From positions 1-33,318 of the forward strand of contig JAJDCX010000067.1 in the NCBI GenBank assembly GCA_029260615.1: 33,318 bases of DNA. Direction: 5' to 3'. The notes beneath the pieces are model-generated. The model had not been told where the DNA came from. It saw only the letters and a list, made by a program, of their open reading frames with translations, and ran no database searches. This DNA comes from Phycisphaeraceae bacterium (GTDB lineage Bacteria > Planctomycetota > Phycisphaerae > Phycisphaerales > Phycisphaeraceae). Both the position numbers and the translations under genes were made by a program. Of this stretch, positions 16,935 through 26,353 are shown piece by piece. Positions within the stretch are counted from its first letter, which is position 1, and each line of letters begins with the position of its first letter.

Positions 16935-17561
16935 ATGACTGACAGCCAGCCCGACCATTATCTCGACCCGTACCGCGACGCCCAGGGGGACTTCGGCAAC
17001 AACTTTGGCGTCACCCTCTGGGCGAATACCAAGAGCCAGGAACGGCGGTTCAAGGTTTTTACCCAGATGTCTTACCTCCCTGGCAAGCGGATCCTCGATG
17101 CCGGGTGCAGCCGCGGCGATATGGCGGATTTTTTACTCAAGCAAGGCGTCGAGTATGAAAGCTACGTCGGTATTGATGGCCTGGCCGAGGTGATCGACTA
17201 CGCCAACCAACGCGATCTGCCCCGGGCGGAGTTTCATGCCGGGGATTTTGTGGCTGATACGTCTCTCTTGGCCATCGGCAACCCGCAGGTCATCACCTTC
17301 TCCGGCACGCTGAATACGATGGATGACGACACGGCGATGAAGCTGCTGGACGCGGCGTGGGAGGCATGCACCGAGACGTTGATGTTTAATTTCCTCTCCA
17401 GCCGGACCACCCGCGATCAGCACGAGGAACTGGGTCCCGCACGCAGGCTCGACCCACTGAAATATCTGGACTGGGCCATCCAACGCACAGGTGCCGTACA
17501 ACTCCGCCAGGACTATTTCAAACGTGGGCATGATGCGACGATCAAGATGTGCAAAGTGTAA
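16935..17561 (+). CDS. SAM-dependent methyltransferase, substrate unknown
   Basis: The 208-aa product has a class I methyltransferase core. Motif I is ILDAGCSRGDMADFLL (residue ~53 on), an acidic end to the second strand is YVGIDGLAEVIDYA, and FHAGDF follows. The next strand is VITFSGTLNTMDD, where methyltransferases usually carry motif IV. The N-terminus (YLDPYRDAQGDFG) and C-terminus (FKRGHDATIKMCKV) do not tell me the substrate. A TAAGAT box ends 6 nt before the ATG and no Shine-Dalgarno sequence is visible, so it fits the leaderless pattern seen at several genes here. A hairpin (17565-17580) follows the stop codon. Confidence 0.8.
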   Translation: MTDSQPDHYLDPYRDAQGDFGNNFGVTLWANTKSQERRFKVFTQMSYLPGKRILDAGCSRGDMADFLLKQGVEYESYVGIDGLAEVIDYANQRDLPRAEFHAGDFVADTSLLAIGNPQVITFSGTLNTMDDDTAMKLLDAAWEACTETLMFNFLSSRTTRDQHEELGPARRLDPLKYLDWAIQRTGAVQLRQDYFKRGHDATIKMCKV

Positions 17562-17564
17562 GGG

Positions 17565-17601
17565 GCTTAGGACGCTAAGCGGCCAGTAAACTTTCACTGG
17601 C
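17565..17601. repeat. Two adjacent hairpins between methyltransferase and NTF2-like genes
   Basis: GCTTAG/CTAAGC (17565-17580, 4-nt loop) and GCCAGT/ACTGGC (17582-17601, 8-nt loop) are perfect 6-bp stems one base apart, just after a stop codon. They may act as a weak terminator or RNA-processing site. The first carries a CTAAGCGG word akin to the TTAGCGG repeats. Confidence 0.45.
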
Positions 17602-17608
17602 TTTCACC

Positions 17609-17992
17609 ATGACAAATCTCCAAACCGTCAAAAACCTCTACAAATCCTTCGCCGCGGGTGATCGGGAAGGCATCCTTGAGTTGTTCGCCCCGGATATCCA
17701 GTGGATCCAAAACGAGGGCTTCCCCGGCGGCGGCCGACACGTCGGGGCGGAAACGGTGCTTGATGATGTCTTCGCCAAGTTCAAAACCGAGTGGTCCGCC
17801 TGGCGTGCGGAGGTGAACAACTGGCTCGATGCCGGCGACGCCATCATCGCGCTGGGCAGCTACCACGGCACACACAAGACCACCGGTAAATCCATGACGG
17901 CCGCTTTCGCCCACGTCTACTACCTCAAAGACGGCCGAATCACCCGCTTCGAACAATACACCGATACACGGATGGTCGCTTCGGCGATGTGA
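17609..17992 (+). CDS. SnoaL/NTF2-like domain protein
   Basis: The 127-aa product is a single NTF2-like alpha+beta cone of the ketosteroid-isomerase-related SnoaL type: the opening TVKNLYKSFAAGDREGILEL helix pair, then FAPDIQWIQNEG, GAETVLDDVFAKF, a central sheet with AAFAHVYYLKDGRITRFEQY, and a short polar end. Such proteins bind small hydrophobic molecules or act as isomerases or cyclases, but many have no known ligand, and I cannot assign one. No Shine-Dalgarno sequence precedes the ATG. The next gene's frame opens with a GTG overlapping this stop codon, though its likelier start is 36 nt downstream. Confidence 0.85.
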   Translation: MTNLQTVKNLYKSFAAGDREGILELFAPDIQWIQNEGFPGGGRHVGAETVLDDVFAKFKTEWSAWRAEVNNWLDAGDAIIALGSYHGTHKTTGKSMTAAFAHVYYLKDGRITRFEQYTDTRMVASAM

Positions 17993-18027
17993 TGACATCG
18001 GCAAGATGCTCCGCTATCATCGAGGCT

Positions 18028-18267
18028 ATGAATAATGAGGTTGCGGGAGCTGCTGCAAGTGCGACAGCGATTATTCCTTGTGTATTGATGTTGTTTGTTA
18101 TCGCTTTGTTGATCGCGTCTGTTGTCATGTGGTTTATTGCCCTGATCCACGCGGCGACCTCGAAGATGGAGAATCAAGCGGTCTGGCTGCTGGTGATCAT
18201 TCTCGGCGGGCCGATCGGCGCACTGGTCTACTTCATTGCGCGTCCGGCTAAGAGTGGGCGTGTGTAG
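18028..18267 (+). CDS. Small membrane protein with PLDc_N-like domain
   Basis: The 79-aa product has two membrane segments (AIIPCVLMLFVIALLIASVV and VWLLVIILGGPIGALVYFI) joined by a short loop (IHAATSKMENQ), and ends in a basic tail. The LVIILGGPIGALVYFIARP block is the hallmark of the PLDc_N (phospholipase D-nuclease N-terminal) domain, found alone in many small proteins of unknown role. I chose ATG 18028: a TATCAT box ends 7 nt upstream, and the upstream extension from GTG 17989 adds a polar stretch before the hydrophobic region. A GAGG lies only 2 nt from the ATG, too close to act as a good ribosome-binding site. Confidence 0.72.
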   Translation: MNNEVAGAAASATAIIPCVLMLFVIALLIASVVMWFIALIHAATSKMENQAVWLLVIILGGPIGALVYFIARPAKSGRV

Positions 18268-18390
18268 TTGCGTTTGTGGTGGGTACATGAAGGCAGGGCC
18301 TAGCGAGCCGTGATCCCCCGTTACTAATTCGAGCCGTTTGCATGTCTATGACAGTTGTGTTGCTGGGCGAACGCTGATGCGGTGGTGTAA

Positions 18391-18419
18391 TTGCCCGTAT
18401 CCGTTGACGGCCGTATCCT
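18391..18419 (+). promoter_or_regulatory. Candidate trpA promoter (leaderless)
   Basis: TTGCCC (18391-18396) and TATCCT (18414-18419) are spaced by 17 nt, and the trpA ATG follows after 7 nt without a Shine-Dalgarno sequence. The geometry predicts transcription starting at the start codon. A second TTGACG at 18404 is too close to the -10 box to serve as its partner. Confidence 0.5.
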
Positions 18420-18426
18420 ACCGGGC

Positions 18427-19233
18427 ATGAATCGTATCGACCAGATATTTAAGGACTTGCGGGCTGATAGCGGCAAGGCTTTGATGCCCTATATTACGGC
18501 GGGCGACCCCAGTGTCGAGGCGACGGGGCGGATGCTGGGTGCGATCCAGGAAGCGGGGGCGTCGATCTGTGAGTTGGGGATCCCGTTTTCAGATCCGGTC
18601 GCGGACGGGCCGGTGATCGAGGCTTCGATGACCCATGCGTTAAGCCAGGGGGTGACGGTTGGGGATATCTTCGAGATGGTTTCGAGCGTTCGGGCGAGTC
18701 TGTCGATTGGGCTGGTGGCGATGGTGAGTTTTTCGATCGTGCATCGGATCGGCTTGACGAAGTTCATCGGCGACGCGAAGGACGCGGGGTTTGACGGGTT
18801 TATTTTCCCTGACCTGGCTTTGGAAGAATCCGAGGCGGCGCGTGAGGCGGCGGCGAAGGCGGGGTTGATCTTGAGCATGTTGGTTGCGCCGACGACGCCG
18901 GACGATCGGGCGGAGCAGATCGCCAAGGCGTGTACGGGGTTTGTGTATGTGGTGTCTCGAGCGGGGATCACCGGAGAGAGTTCGGAGTTGCCGGCGGAAT
19001 TGACGGGTCGGCTTACGCGTCTGCGTGGGGTGACGGACCTGCCGATCACGGTAGGCTTTGGGATCAGTAATGCCCAGCAGGTGCGTGAGGTGGTGTCGGT
19101 GGCGGACGCGGCGATTGTGGGTTCTGGGATGATGCGGCGTGTGGCGCAGGTGCGTTCGGAGGGTGAGGATCAAACGGTTAAGATGGTGGCGGATTACACG
19201 CGGGACTTGGTACCGGGGTTGAGCCCGGCGTAG
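18427..19233 (+). CDS. trpA: Tryptophan synthase alpha subunit
   Basis: TrpA cleaves indole-3-glycerol phosphate to indole, which is channelled to TrpB. With the start at 18427 the 268-aa product matches the usual length, and the two catalytic acids fall exactly at E49 (CELGIPFSDP) and D60 (VADGP), the Salmonella/E. coli numbering, which supports this start over the in-frame one 36 nt earlier. The phosphate-binding glycine segments (SRAGITGESSELPAEL, VGFGISNAQQ, GSGMMRRV) are present. trpB and the other trp genes are absent from the window, so trpA stands alone. The gene appears to have its own promoter placed right at the start codon. Confidence 0.96.
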   Translation: MNRIDQIFKDLRADSGKALMPYITAGDPSVEATGRMLGAIQEAGASICELGIPFSDPVADGPVIEASMTHALSQGVTVGDIFEMVSSVRASLSIGLVAMVSFSIVHRIGLTKFIGDAKDAGFDGFIFPDLALEESEAAREAAAKAGLILSMLVAPTTPDDRAEQIAKACTGFVYVVSRAGITGESSELPAELTGRLTRLRGVTDLPITVGFGISNAQQVREVVSVADAAIVGSGMMRRVAQVRSEGEDQTVKMVADYTRDLVPGLSPA

Positions 19234-19377
19234 GGTGCCGTGCCGGGGGATAAGTCTCGGTGGTCCAGCGTTTTATCCGGGTGGTTTTCGAGGGGATTTC
19301 GGGGGTATGGGGGTTCAGGCCTGCTAAGGGATCGGCCGATGCAGGACTATATATAGGCGGCATGGAGGCTGCTGGCG

Positions 19378-19662
19378 ATGCGATGGGATACCCTGACCAG
19401 AGCGGCGAAACTGGTATTTGGCACCGGCTGGTCCGGTGCGTGGGTGATTCTCGGGCTTTGGTTGCTGGAGAACACTTCGCTGATTCTGGCCGTAGGACCG
19501 ATATCGGCGGGGGTGTTTGTGCTGATGGTCCAGGTGGCAGACGACCTGGTCCCGGGGGCGTCGCCCGGGGTGACTGGATTTATGAAACTAACCACGGCAT
19601 TGGTATTTTTCGGCTGGGCGCCACTGGCGTTCTGGTCGCTTTGGACCCACACGCCGATCTGA
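19378..19662 (+). CDS. Small membrane protein, unknown function
   Basis: The 94-aa product has two or three hydrophobic segments (WVILGLWLLENTSLILAVG, ISAGVFVLMVQV, LTTALVFFGWAPLAFWSLW) and a Gly/Pro-rich loop. I do not recognise it. The start is supported by GGAGG about 9 nt upstream (19364-19368) and an AT-rich TATATATA stretch at 19348-19355 that could serve as a -10 box. It ends 34 nt before the TPR-type gene, which suggests co-transcription. An overlapping longer frame (19260-19697) lacks protein-like composition. Confidence 0.6.
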   Translation: MRWDTLTRAAKLVFGTGWSGAWVILGLWLLENTSLILAVGPISAGVFVLMVQVADDLVPGASPGVTGFMKLTTALVFFGWAPLAFWSLWTHTPI

Positions 19663-19696
19663 CCCGGCCGACTACCAGGCCCGGAGTGACCGACTG

Positions 19697-22240
19697 ATGA
19701 TAAGACCCGCCATGAAACGAACCGCACCCCGCATCGGCCTGACGTGGCTGGCCCTGATAACCGCCGTACTGATCTGTGCCTTACTCACGCCGGCTTCTTG
19801 GGGGCAGGACCTGGGTTTTCCCGAGAGTGCGACGACCGACCAGATGATGGCCGACCAGCTCGTCTCGATGGCGTGGGCGTTATTCGGACGTGAGGCCGAG
19901 CCGCGTCCGGATCAGCTCGAGCGTGCCAGGGTGTTGCTGGACATGGCTGCGGAACTGAACCCCGACGATGAGGGGATGTGGCAACTGACCATGTCGTTGG
20001 CTCGGGCTCAGGACGACCAGAAGCTGCTTATTAAGGGGCTTGGGAACTACCTTCGGCTTGAGAAAGATGACGACGCGGCCCAGCTGGAATATTTCAAAAC
20101 CCGTCTCGGTTCGGTGGAAGCTCTTGACGACTACCTCGAATCGCTGGAGCGCATGCTCCGCTCTCCAAAGGCAGAGGCGTTGTCGGCCCCGCTGCGTTCC
20201 CGGTTGGCGACGCTTGCGGCCCAGGCGGCACAGGAAATCGGCGACGATAAGCGGTCCGTAGACTGGCTGGGTTACGCCGTGAAGCTTGATGAGACCAACC
20301 CCGAAGCGGCCAAGATGGTTTTCGCATTGACCATGGAGCGGGAGGGCGCGCCTCGTCAGCAGGGGGCTGCGTTGGTCAACATGGTCAAGGCCAGCCCGGT
20401 GGACCCGTCTGTCAGGATAGCGTTGGCCAACCTGCTGATGCAGCAGGGGGTCTATGCCCAGGCGGTCGATCAGTTCAGCTTGTCGATGGGGTTGGTGGAT
20501 ACGCCGACCCGTCTGGGGCTAACTAACCAATACGCCCTGTGCCTGATCGCTTCGGGGCAGGAAGACAAGGTACCGTCGCTGCTTTTGGAGTTGCAGATGT
20601 TCCTCAAGCAGATGGCCGACGCACAGGACCCGGACCTGTCGGTGGACGCCGAAGACGCCGAGGAACCCCCGTCACTAGAGGACCTGCCTCCGATCCCCCC
20701 GACGCTGGAGTTTGTCCGGCTGATCCTGATGCACGACGGTAACCCGGTCGCCGCCCAAAACGCATTCCAACGTCTGCGTGAAGCCACGGCAGCCATTGAA
20801 GATGAGCAAGAGCAGCAAGACTCGTTTGCCCAGTTGACCTGGGTCGCCGCGGTGTTCAACCAAGACCCCGCCTGGGTCAGTCAGCGGATCAGCCTGCTGG
20901 ACCCAGACAACGAGCATGCCCGTCTAGCCAGCGGTTGGTTGGCGCTTCGTGACGGTGATACCCAGGCGGCACGAGACACGTTCCAGTCGCTGGGCACGGA
21001 CAACATGTTTGCACGCCTGGGCCTGGCGTCGATGCCCGGCCTTGATGACCAACAGCGTGCAGAGGCTTATCAGCAGATCGTATGGGACGACCCCGGTTCC
21101 ATGGCGGGGATCGTCGCGGCACGTAGGCTCCACAAGATGGGTCGACTGGTTAACGCCACAGGTGACGGGGTTTCGATCCGCATACTTGTTGATGGCCTTC
21201 CCCGTCAGTTGTGGACGCCGGCGCTGACGGTCTCGCCTTGGGTTCGTATGAAGCTGCGGGTCTCGCCCGGCTCGTTTGGTTATCTCCAGCCGATGATGGG
21301 CCACGTCTCGATCCGTAACGCCACGCGTGTGCCGCTTTCGGTCGGGCCTGGGGGTGCAGTCCAGTCCGTGCTGATGGTCATCTGTTCGCCCTCGATCAGG
21401 ACCGAGCCGTTGGGTCAGCTCCAGCCGACGTTTTTTAACATGGGTCGTCGTCTGACCCTTCAGCCTGGGGCCTCGATCGAGGCTGACATCCGGCTGGACC
21501 GTTTCGACCTGGGCCAGCTCAGCTCGTTTAACCCCAACGCGACCATTACATTCTCGGCCGCCGCGATTCTAGACCCCAGGCCGTTGCCTACCGGTGGGAT
21601 CGTCCCCGGCCCGCTGGGTGCCAACTACAGCGTCGGGTCGCTCCAGGTCAGGGGCCAGCCCGCCACACCCAACAACCTTCAGCTATGGATCAAAGACCTG
21701 GACGGCACCGATCCCGCCGTCCGCGCCACCGCGATCGCCAGGCTTTTGGTCGTCGCACGCCAGCCTGCGGAAACGACCGAGGCGCAGGACTTCCGCGCCA
21801 AAGTCAGCGAACTTGTCAGTCAACGGTATCCCACTTTCGACCCGGTCCTGCAGGCGTGGGCGGTCCGTTTCATGATCCCCGATGAAGATGAAGAGCCGGT
21901 CTCCCGCCGGGTCATCGATCTGGCTCAACGCAGCGACGACCCGATGGTTCGGATTGTTTTTCTGGTGATGAACGCCGACTCCCCGACCTCGCCGCTATTG
22001 ACCGACGCGATCCGGCACGACGATCCTACGATCCGTGCTTATGCGCAGGCGATGAAGCTGGGCCTGGAGAAGGACGCCGAACGTGAGGCCGAGTCGGGTG
22101 ACGATCATACCGGGCACGGACACGATGATTCTGCCGGGACCCAGCCAACCGACTCCGACCCGTTTGACCCGTTTGACCCGTTCGCACCGATTGACCCACT
22201 AGAGACTACCCCTTCCCTGGACGACCCCTGGCTCCCCTGA
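19697..22240 (+). CDS. Large secreted TPR-type repeat protein
   Basis: The 847-aa product starts with a signal peptide (basic, then LALITAVLICALLTPASW) and continues with helical repeats of TPR character to about residue 450. Examples are LERARVLLDMAAELNPDDEGMW, VRIALANLLMQQGVYAQAVDQF and ARLASGWLALRDGDTQAARD. A beta-rich domain (~500-660) and a HEAT-like helical part follow. The tail is His/Asp-rich (DDHTGHGHDD) and then repeats DPF. It probably scaffolds protein contacts in the periplasm or at a membrane; no enzyme motif is visible. The start at 19697 has GGAGTGA upstream, and an in-frame ATG at 19712 is possible. A HAD-phosphatase gene follows after 50 nt. Confidence 0.75.
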   Translation: MIRPAMKRTAPRIGLTWLALITAVLICALLTPASWGQDLGFPESATTDQMMADQLVSMAWALFGREAEPRPDQLERARVLLDMAAELNPDDEGMWQLTMSLARAQDDQKLLIKGLGNYLRLEKDDDAAQLEYFKTRLGSVEALDDYLESLERMLRSPKAEALSAPLRSRLATLAAQAAQEIGDDKRSVDWLGYAVKLDETNPEAAKMVFALTMEREGAPRQQGAALVNMVKASPVDPSVRIALANLLMQQGVYAQAVDQFSLSMGLVDTPTRLGLTNQYALCLIASGQEDKVPSLLLELQMFLKQMADAQDPDLSVDAEDAEEPPSLEDLPPIPPTLEFVRLILMHDGNPVAAQNAFQRLREATAAIEDEQEQQDSFAQLTWVAAVFNQDPAWVSQRISLLDPDNEHARLASGWLALRDGDTQAARDTFQSLGTDNMFARLGLASMPGLDDQQRAEAYQQIVWDDPGSMAGIVAARRLHKMGRLVNATGDGVSIRILVDGLPRQLWTPALTVSPWVRMKLRVSPGSFGYLQPMMGHVSIRNATRVPLSVGPGGAVQSVLMVICSPSIRTEPLGQLQPTFFNMGRRLTLQPGASIEADIRLDRFDLGQLSSFNPNATITFSAAAILDPRPLPTGGIVPGPLGANYSVGSLQVRGQPATPNNLQLWIKDLDGTDPAVRATAIARLLVVARQPAETTEAQDFRAKVSELVSQRYPTFDPVLQAWAVRFMIPDEDEEPVSRRVIDLAQRSDDPMVRIVFLVMNADSPTSPLLTDAIRHDDPTIRAYAQAMKLGLEKDAEREAESGDDHTGHGHDDSAGTQPTDSDPFDPFDPFAPIDPLETTPSLDDPWLP

Positions 22241-22290
22241 TCGGCGAAGCAAAAGTCGTTGATGATCGCTGTGGGTTGGGATGTTTGACG

Positions 22291-23001
22291 ATGCGCCACA
22301 CCCTTTTGATGTTCGATGTGGATCTCACTCTGGTTGATTCCGCCGGGGCGGGTCAGATCGCGATGCTTGCTGCCGGGGCCGAGGTCTGCGGGGAGGGGTT
22401 CTCGTTTGACGGCGTATCTTTCGGCGGTCGGCTTGACCCGTTGATCTTTGCAGATGCCATCGCCCGTACCGGGCTCGGTGCCGCCGAGGTCGCCAGCCTG
22501 CACGACACCTTCCGGTCGGTTTACACTCAAGAGCTACGCCAACTGGTCACGGACAACGGCCATGCCGTTACCGCGCTGCCCGGCATCAGTGCGCTCATTG
22601 ATCTGCTTCGCAACCGGGCCCGTGAGCAGGGCGATGTGATGCTTGGGCTGCTTACCGGGAATTATGCCGAGACGGCGTCGATGAAAATCGAAGCGGCTGG
22701 CCTTAAGCGCGACTGGTTCACGCTCGGCTGCTTTGGCGACGAGGCCGACTCCCGCCCGGGCTTGACCGAACTGGCCATGCAGCGTTACACCCAGCTAACC
22801 GGTACAACGGCCGACCCCGGCCGTGTTGTCATCATCGGGGACACCCCCCACGACGTCCACTGCGCCAAGGCCCACGGCTGCACCGCCTTTGCGGTCGCTA
22901 CCGGCCGGGTCAGTGCGGCCGAACTTAGCGATGCGGGGGCGGATATCGTGGTGGATGACTTGTCGGACCCCACGCCGTTGTTGGATTTGATCCGGGCGTG
23001 A
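22291..23001 (+). CDS. HAD-superfamily phosphatase, phosphoglycolate-phosphatase-like
   Basis: The 236-aa product is a HAD hydrolase with motif I DVDLT (D9, D11), a helical cap with a GISALIDLLRNR-type motif, motif II LLTGNYAE, and motif IV GDTPHDVHCAKAHG, where two acids bind magnesium. Layout and length are those of Gph-like phosphoglycolate phosphatases, but substrate choice in this family cannot be read from the motifs. The ATG at 22291 is preferred to an in-frame TTG 15 nt upstream because motif I then sits near the N-terminus as usual. The Shine-Dalgarno sequence is weak. It lies between the TPR-type gene and the globin on the same strand. Confidence 0.85.
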   Translation: MRHTLLMFDVDLTLVDSAGAGQIAMLAAGAEVCGEGFSFDGVSFGGRLDPLIFADAIARTGLGAAEVASLHDTFRSVYTQELRQLVTDNGHAVTALPGISALIDLLRNRAREQGDVMLGLLTGNYAETASMKIEAAGLKRDWFTLGCFGDEADSRPGLTELAMQRYTQLTGTTADPGRVVIIGDTPHDVHCAKAHGCTAFAVATGRVSAAELSDAGADIVVDDLSDPTPLLDLIRA

Positions 23002-23062
23002 TCGCGCGGCCTGGGCCGAGTGCTGCCGAGATGACATCTGCGGTTTGATCTATCATGCCCTG

Positions 23063-23449
23063 ATGAGTGACTTCCACCTGGACGACCGTATCTACGACGT
23101 GATCGGCGAAGCGGGTTTTGCCCGTATTACGGCCGCGTTTTTCGTGCGTGTTCCTGAGGATGACGTGTTGAGTACGATCTATCCTGAGGATGATCTTGAG
23201 GGTGCCGAGCATCGGCTGCGTGAGTTTCTTATTCAGCGATTTGGCGGGCCGCACCGGTATTCGCGGGAGCGTGGCGAGCCGAGATTGCGGGCCCGGCACA
23301 TGCCGTTCGTTATCGATCAACTCGCGCGGGACCGCTGGGTGCTGCGGATGGAGGAGGCGGTAAGTGAAGCGGGGTTCGGTGACGAGGTGAACCGTGTCTT
23401 GCGTGCGTTCTTTGATGCGTCCGCGACGTTTATGATAAATCGGGATTGA
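23063..23449 (+). CDS. Group II truncated haemoglobin (GlbO-like)
   Basis: The 128-aa product is a 2-over-2 truncated globin of group II, binding haem and O2 or reactive nitrogen and oxygen species. The diagnostic stretch IYPEDDLEGAEHRLREFL, the RFGGPHRYS loop, the proximal histidine in RLRARHMPF (H79, F8) and the ARDRW motif (W92, G8) are all present. Tyr CD1 (Y40) is kept, but the usual B10 tyrosine in the F-Y-x-x-V motif is phenylalanine here (F27 in AAFFVRV), which should alter ligand binding. A TATCAT box ends 6 nt before the ATG and no Shine-Dalgarno sequence is seen. The 3' end overlaps the convergent carbonic anhydrase gene by 20 nt. Confidence 0.93.
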   Translation: MSDFHLDDRIYDVIGEAGFARITAAFFVRVPEDDVLSTIYPEDDLEGAEHRLREFLIQRFGGPHRYSRERGEPRLRARHMPFVIDQLARDRWVLRMEEAVSEAGFGDEVNRVLRAFFDASATFMINRD

Positions 23450-24071
23450 AGGGTTTGAACTGGCCTGATTCGGGGTCGTAGGCGAAGACTTCCGCGGTGG
23501 CGATCTTGAACATCCAGCCATGCAATTGAAGCGAGCCTTCGGCGAGTCTTTTGGCGACGGTGGGGTAGGTACGCAGGTTCTTGAGCCCAAAGCGGACGTT
23601 CTCCCCGGCGGCGGCGGTGGCGCGGTCTTCCAGATCGGTCAAGTGGGGGTAGTGCTGGGTGAGGGTGTCACGGACGGGCTGGGCGAGGCGCAGCCAGTGG
23701 TTTAGATGGGGCATGTCGGGGTCTTGGGGGGCATCATCCATCAATGCGTGCATGGCTCCGCATTGGGTGTGCCCGCAGAGGACGATGTCCCGGACGCCCA
23801 ACACGCCGGTCGCGAATTCGATTGCGGCGGCGGTGGAATTGGTGGCGTGGACCATGTCACTTGGGGGGACGATGTTGCCAACGTTTTTGACGACGAAGAG
23901 GTCGCCGGGCTTGCTGTGTGTCATCAGCACGGCAAGCACACGGGAGTCGGCACAGGTAATGAACAAGCTGTGGGGGTTCTGCCCTTTTTTCGAGAGCCTC
24001 TGGAACAGTTCGCGGTAATGCCCGAAGTCTTCGAGGCGGAACTTGTGGACCCCCTCGATCAGTTGTTGCAT
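23430..24071 (-). CDS. Beta-class carbonic anhydrase
   Basis: This enzyme interconverts CO2 and bicarbonate with a zinc ion. The 213-aa product has the complete beta-class signature: C40-A-D-S-R44 and H101-T-Q-C104 supply the zinc ligands C40, H101 and C104 and the D42/R44 gating dyad. The NVGNIVPP and GVRDIVLCGHTQCGAM blocks are typical. The ATG at 24071 is chosen over an in-frame GTG 51 nt upstream because it matches the family N-terminus (MQQLIEGVHKFR). It begins 44 nt after the aldo/keto reductase on the same strand, so the two likely form an operon. Its last 20 nt overlap the globin gene in convergent orientation. Confidence 0.95.
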   Translation of the reverse strand: MQQLIEGVHKFRLEDFGHYRELFQRLSKKGQNPHSLFITCADSRVLAVLMTHSKPGDLFVVKNVGNIVPPSDMVHATNSTAAAIEFATGVLGVRDIVLCGHTQCGAMHALMDDAPQDPDMPHLNHWLRLAQPVRDTLTQHYPHLTDLEDRATAAAGENVRFGLKNLRTYPTVAKRLAEGSLQLHGWMFKIATAEVFAYDPESGQFKPFNPDLS

Positions 24072-24115
24072 GGCGGCACCCAGGTAAAAAGACTTATTTA
24101 GCCCTTGAAATAATC

Positions 24116-25138
24116 TTACCACCGATGCGTGTGGGGGCCAAAGCTGGATTCGTAATAGGTGTAGACGGCCCGCCCCGGTGGGATGACTTTGTCGATGGCC
24201 TGGCGGTCGGCGTCGGTGATCTGCACGCTAGCTGCTTTGAGGTTGTCGTTGAGTTGGTCCATCGTGCGTGGGCCGATGATCGGGCTGGTGATGGCGGGTT
24301 GATTCATGCACCAGGCAAGCGCGAGTTGGCCGACGGAGCATCCCTTGGCGTCGGCGAGTTGTCGTATCACGTCCAGCACGTCGTGGGCGCGTTGGTTGGC
24401 GAGCATTTCCGCGGCTCGTGGGGAGGTGTCTTTCCCCGGGGCGTATCGGCCTTGGGTCGGGGTGTCGTTACGCTGGTACTTGCCGGTCAGGAACCCGCCG
24501 GCGAGCGGCGACCAGGGGATCAGGGCCATGCCGTGGGTCTGCGCCATGGGGACCAGCTCACGTTCGATCCGGCGGTCAAGGAGGTTGTAGGGCGGCTGCT
24601 CGGTGACGAAGCGGTTCAGATGATGGCGGTCGGATACCCACAACGACTCGATGACCTGCCAGGCGGCGAAGGTGCTGCACCCGATGTAGCGCACCTTCCC
24701 GGAATGGACCAGGTCGTTAAGTGCGCGCAGCGTTTCGTCGATGGGACAATCGGTGTGGGGGCGGTGGATCTGGTAGAGGTCGATCCAGTCGGTCTTCAGG
24801 CGTTTTAATGATGCGTCGCACTGCTCGATGATCTGCCGGCGTGAGTTGCCCCAACGGTTGGGGTTAAGCGGGTCGTCTTTGTGCATGTTGCCGTGGCACT
24901 TGGTGGCCAGGACGATGCGGTCGCGCTTGCCGTTGCGTTTGAGTGCTTTGCCGGTGGCCTTTTCGCTTTTGCCATCGACGTAGACGTTGGCGGTGTCGAT
25001 GAAGTTGATCCCGGCGTCGAGTGCGCGGTCGATCATGTCGGCTGCATCATCGGGCGTGGTTTTGCCGCCGAAGGTCATGCAGCCTAAGCACAGCGGGCTG
25101 ACACGGATGCCGGTTCGGCCGAGGTATCGGTATTCCAT
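24116..25138 (-). CDS. Aldo/keto reductase
   Basis: The 340-aa product is an NADPH-dependent aldo/keto reductase of the YhdN/Tas-like type acting on carbonyl compounds. The catalytic tetrad is visible at D48, Y53, K80 and H125 in the contexts FIDTANVY, LATK and LYQIHRP. The N-terminal MEYRYLGRTGIRVSPLCLG is the usual opening, and PIIGPRTMDQLNDNL near the C-terminus is the cofactor-binding loop. CTGGAG about 10 nt upstream of the ATG serves as a ribosome-binding site. The carbonic anhydrase gene follows closely. The physiological substrate is unknown, as for most of this family. Confidence 0.93.
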   Translation of the reverse strand: MEYRYLGRTGIRVSPLCLGCMTFGGKTTPDDAADMIDRALDAGINFIDTANVYVDGKSEKATGKALKRNGKRDRIVLATKCHGNMHKDDPLNPNRWGNSRRQIIEQCDASLKRLKTDWIDLYQIHRPHTDCPIDETLRALNDLVHSGKVRYIGCSTFAAWQVIESLWVSDRHHLNRFVTEQPPYNLLDRRIERELVPMAQTHGMALIPWSPLAGGFLTGKYQRNDTPTQGRYAPGKDTSPRAAEMLANQRAHDVLDVIRQLADAKGCSVGQLALAWCMNQPAITSPIIGPRTMDQLNDNLKAASVQITDADRQAIDKVIPPGRAVYTYYESSFGPHTHRW

Positions 25139-25230
25139 TGGTTTTGATCTCCAGGTATGCCGGTAAGCCTAGCCTGCGCAGTGGGGCAAGTCGCCGTGCG
25201 TTTGGGGGAGAAAGATAAAATGCCGGAGGC

Positions 25231-26214
<984 letters not shown>

Positions 26215-26278
26215 GGTGGTGTTTCCTCTGTCTGGGCCCACGAAACGTCTCGCGGTTCCGCCCGAGCCTGTCGCTATC

Positions 26279-26307
26279 ATGTTATGCCCCCTATGCCTAT
26301 GCGACAA
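26279..26307 (-). promoter_or_regulatory. Candidate cysK promoter
   Basis: On the minus strand TTGTCG (26302-26307) and TAACAT (26279-26284) are spaced by 17 nt, each matching consensus at four of six positions. Transcription would start about 57 nt before the cysK ATG, leaving room for its AGAGGA ribosome-binding site. The divergent hydrolase gene has a TATCAT box at 26341-26346. Confidence 0.45.
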
Positions 26308-26353
26308 GGGTTGGCCTCACATCGGATGCACCTTCTGGGTTATCATGTAATTC

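Noticed and set aside
16626..16958. 110-aa minus-strand frame between tmk and the methyltransferase
   Set aside because: It is made almost entirely of the intergenic inverted repeat (translated as MNADKHGWEG and similar), so it is not a gene.
19260..19697. 145-aa plus-strand frame overlapping the 94-aa membrane protein
   Set aside because: Composition is Gly/Arg-rich without hydrophobic pattern; the alternative frame has GGAGG and membrane segments.
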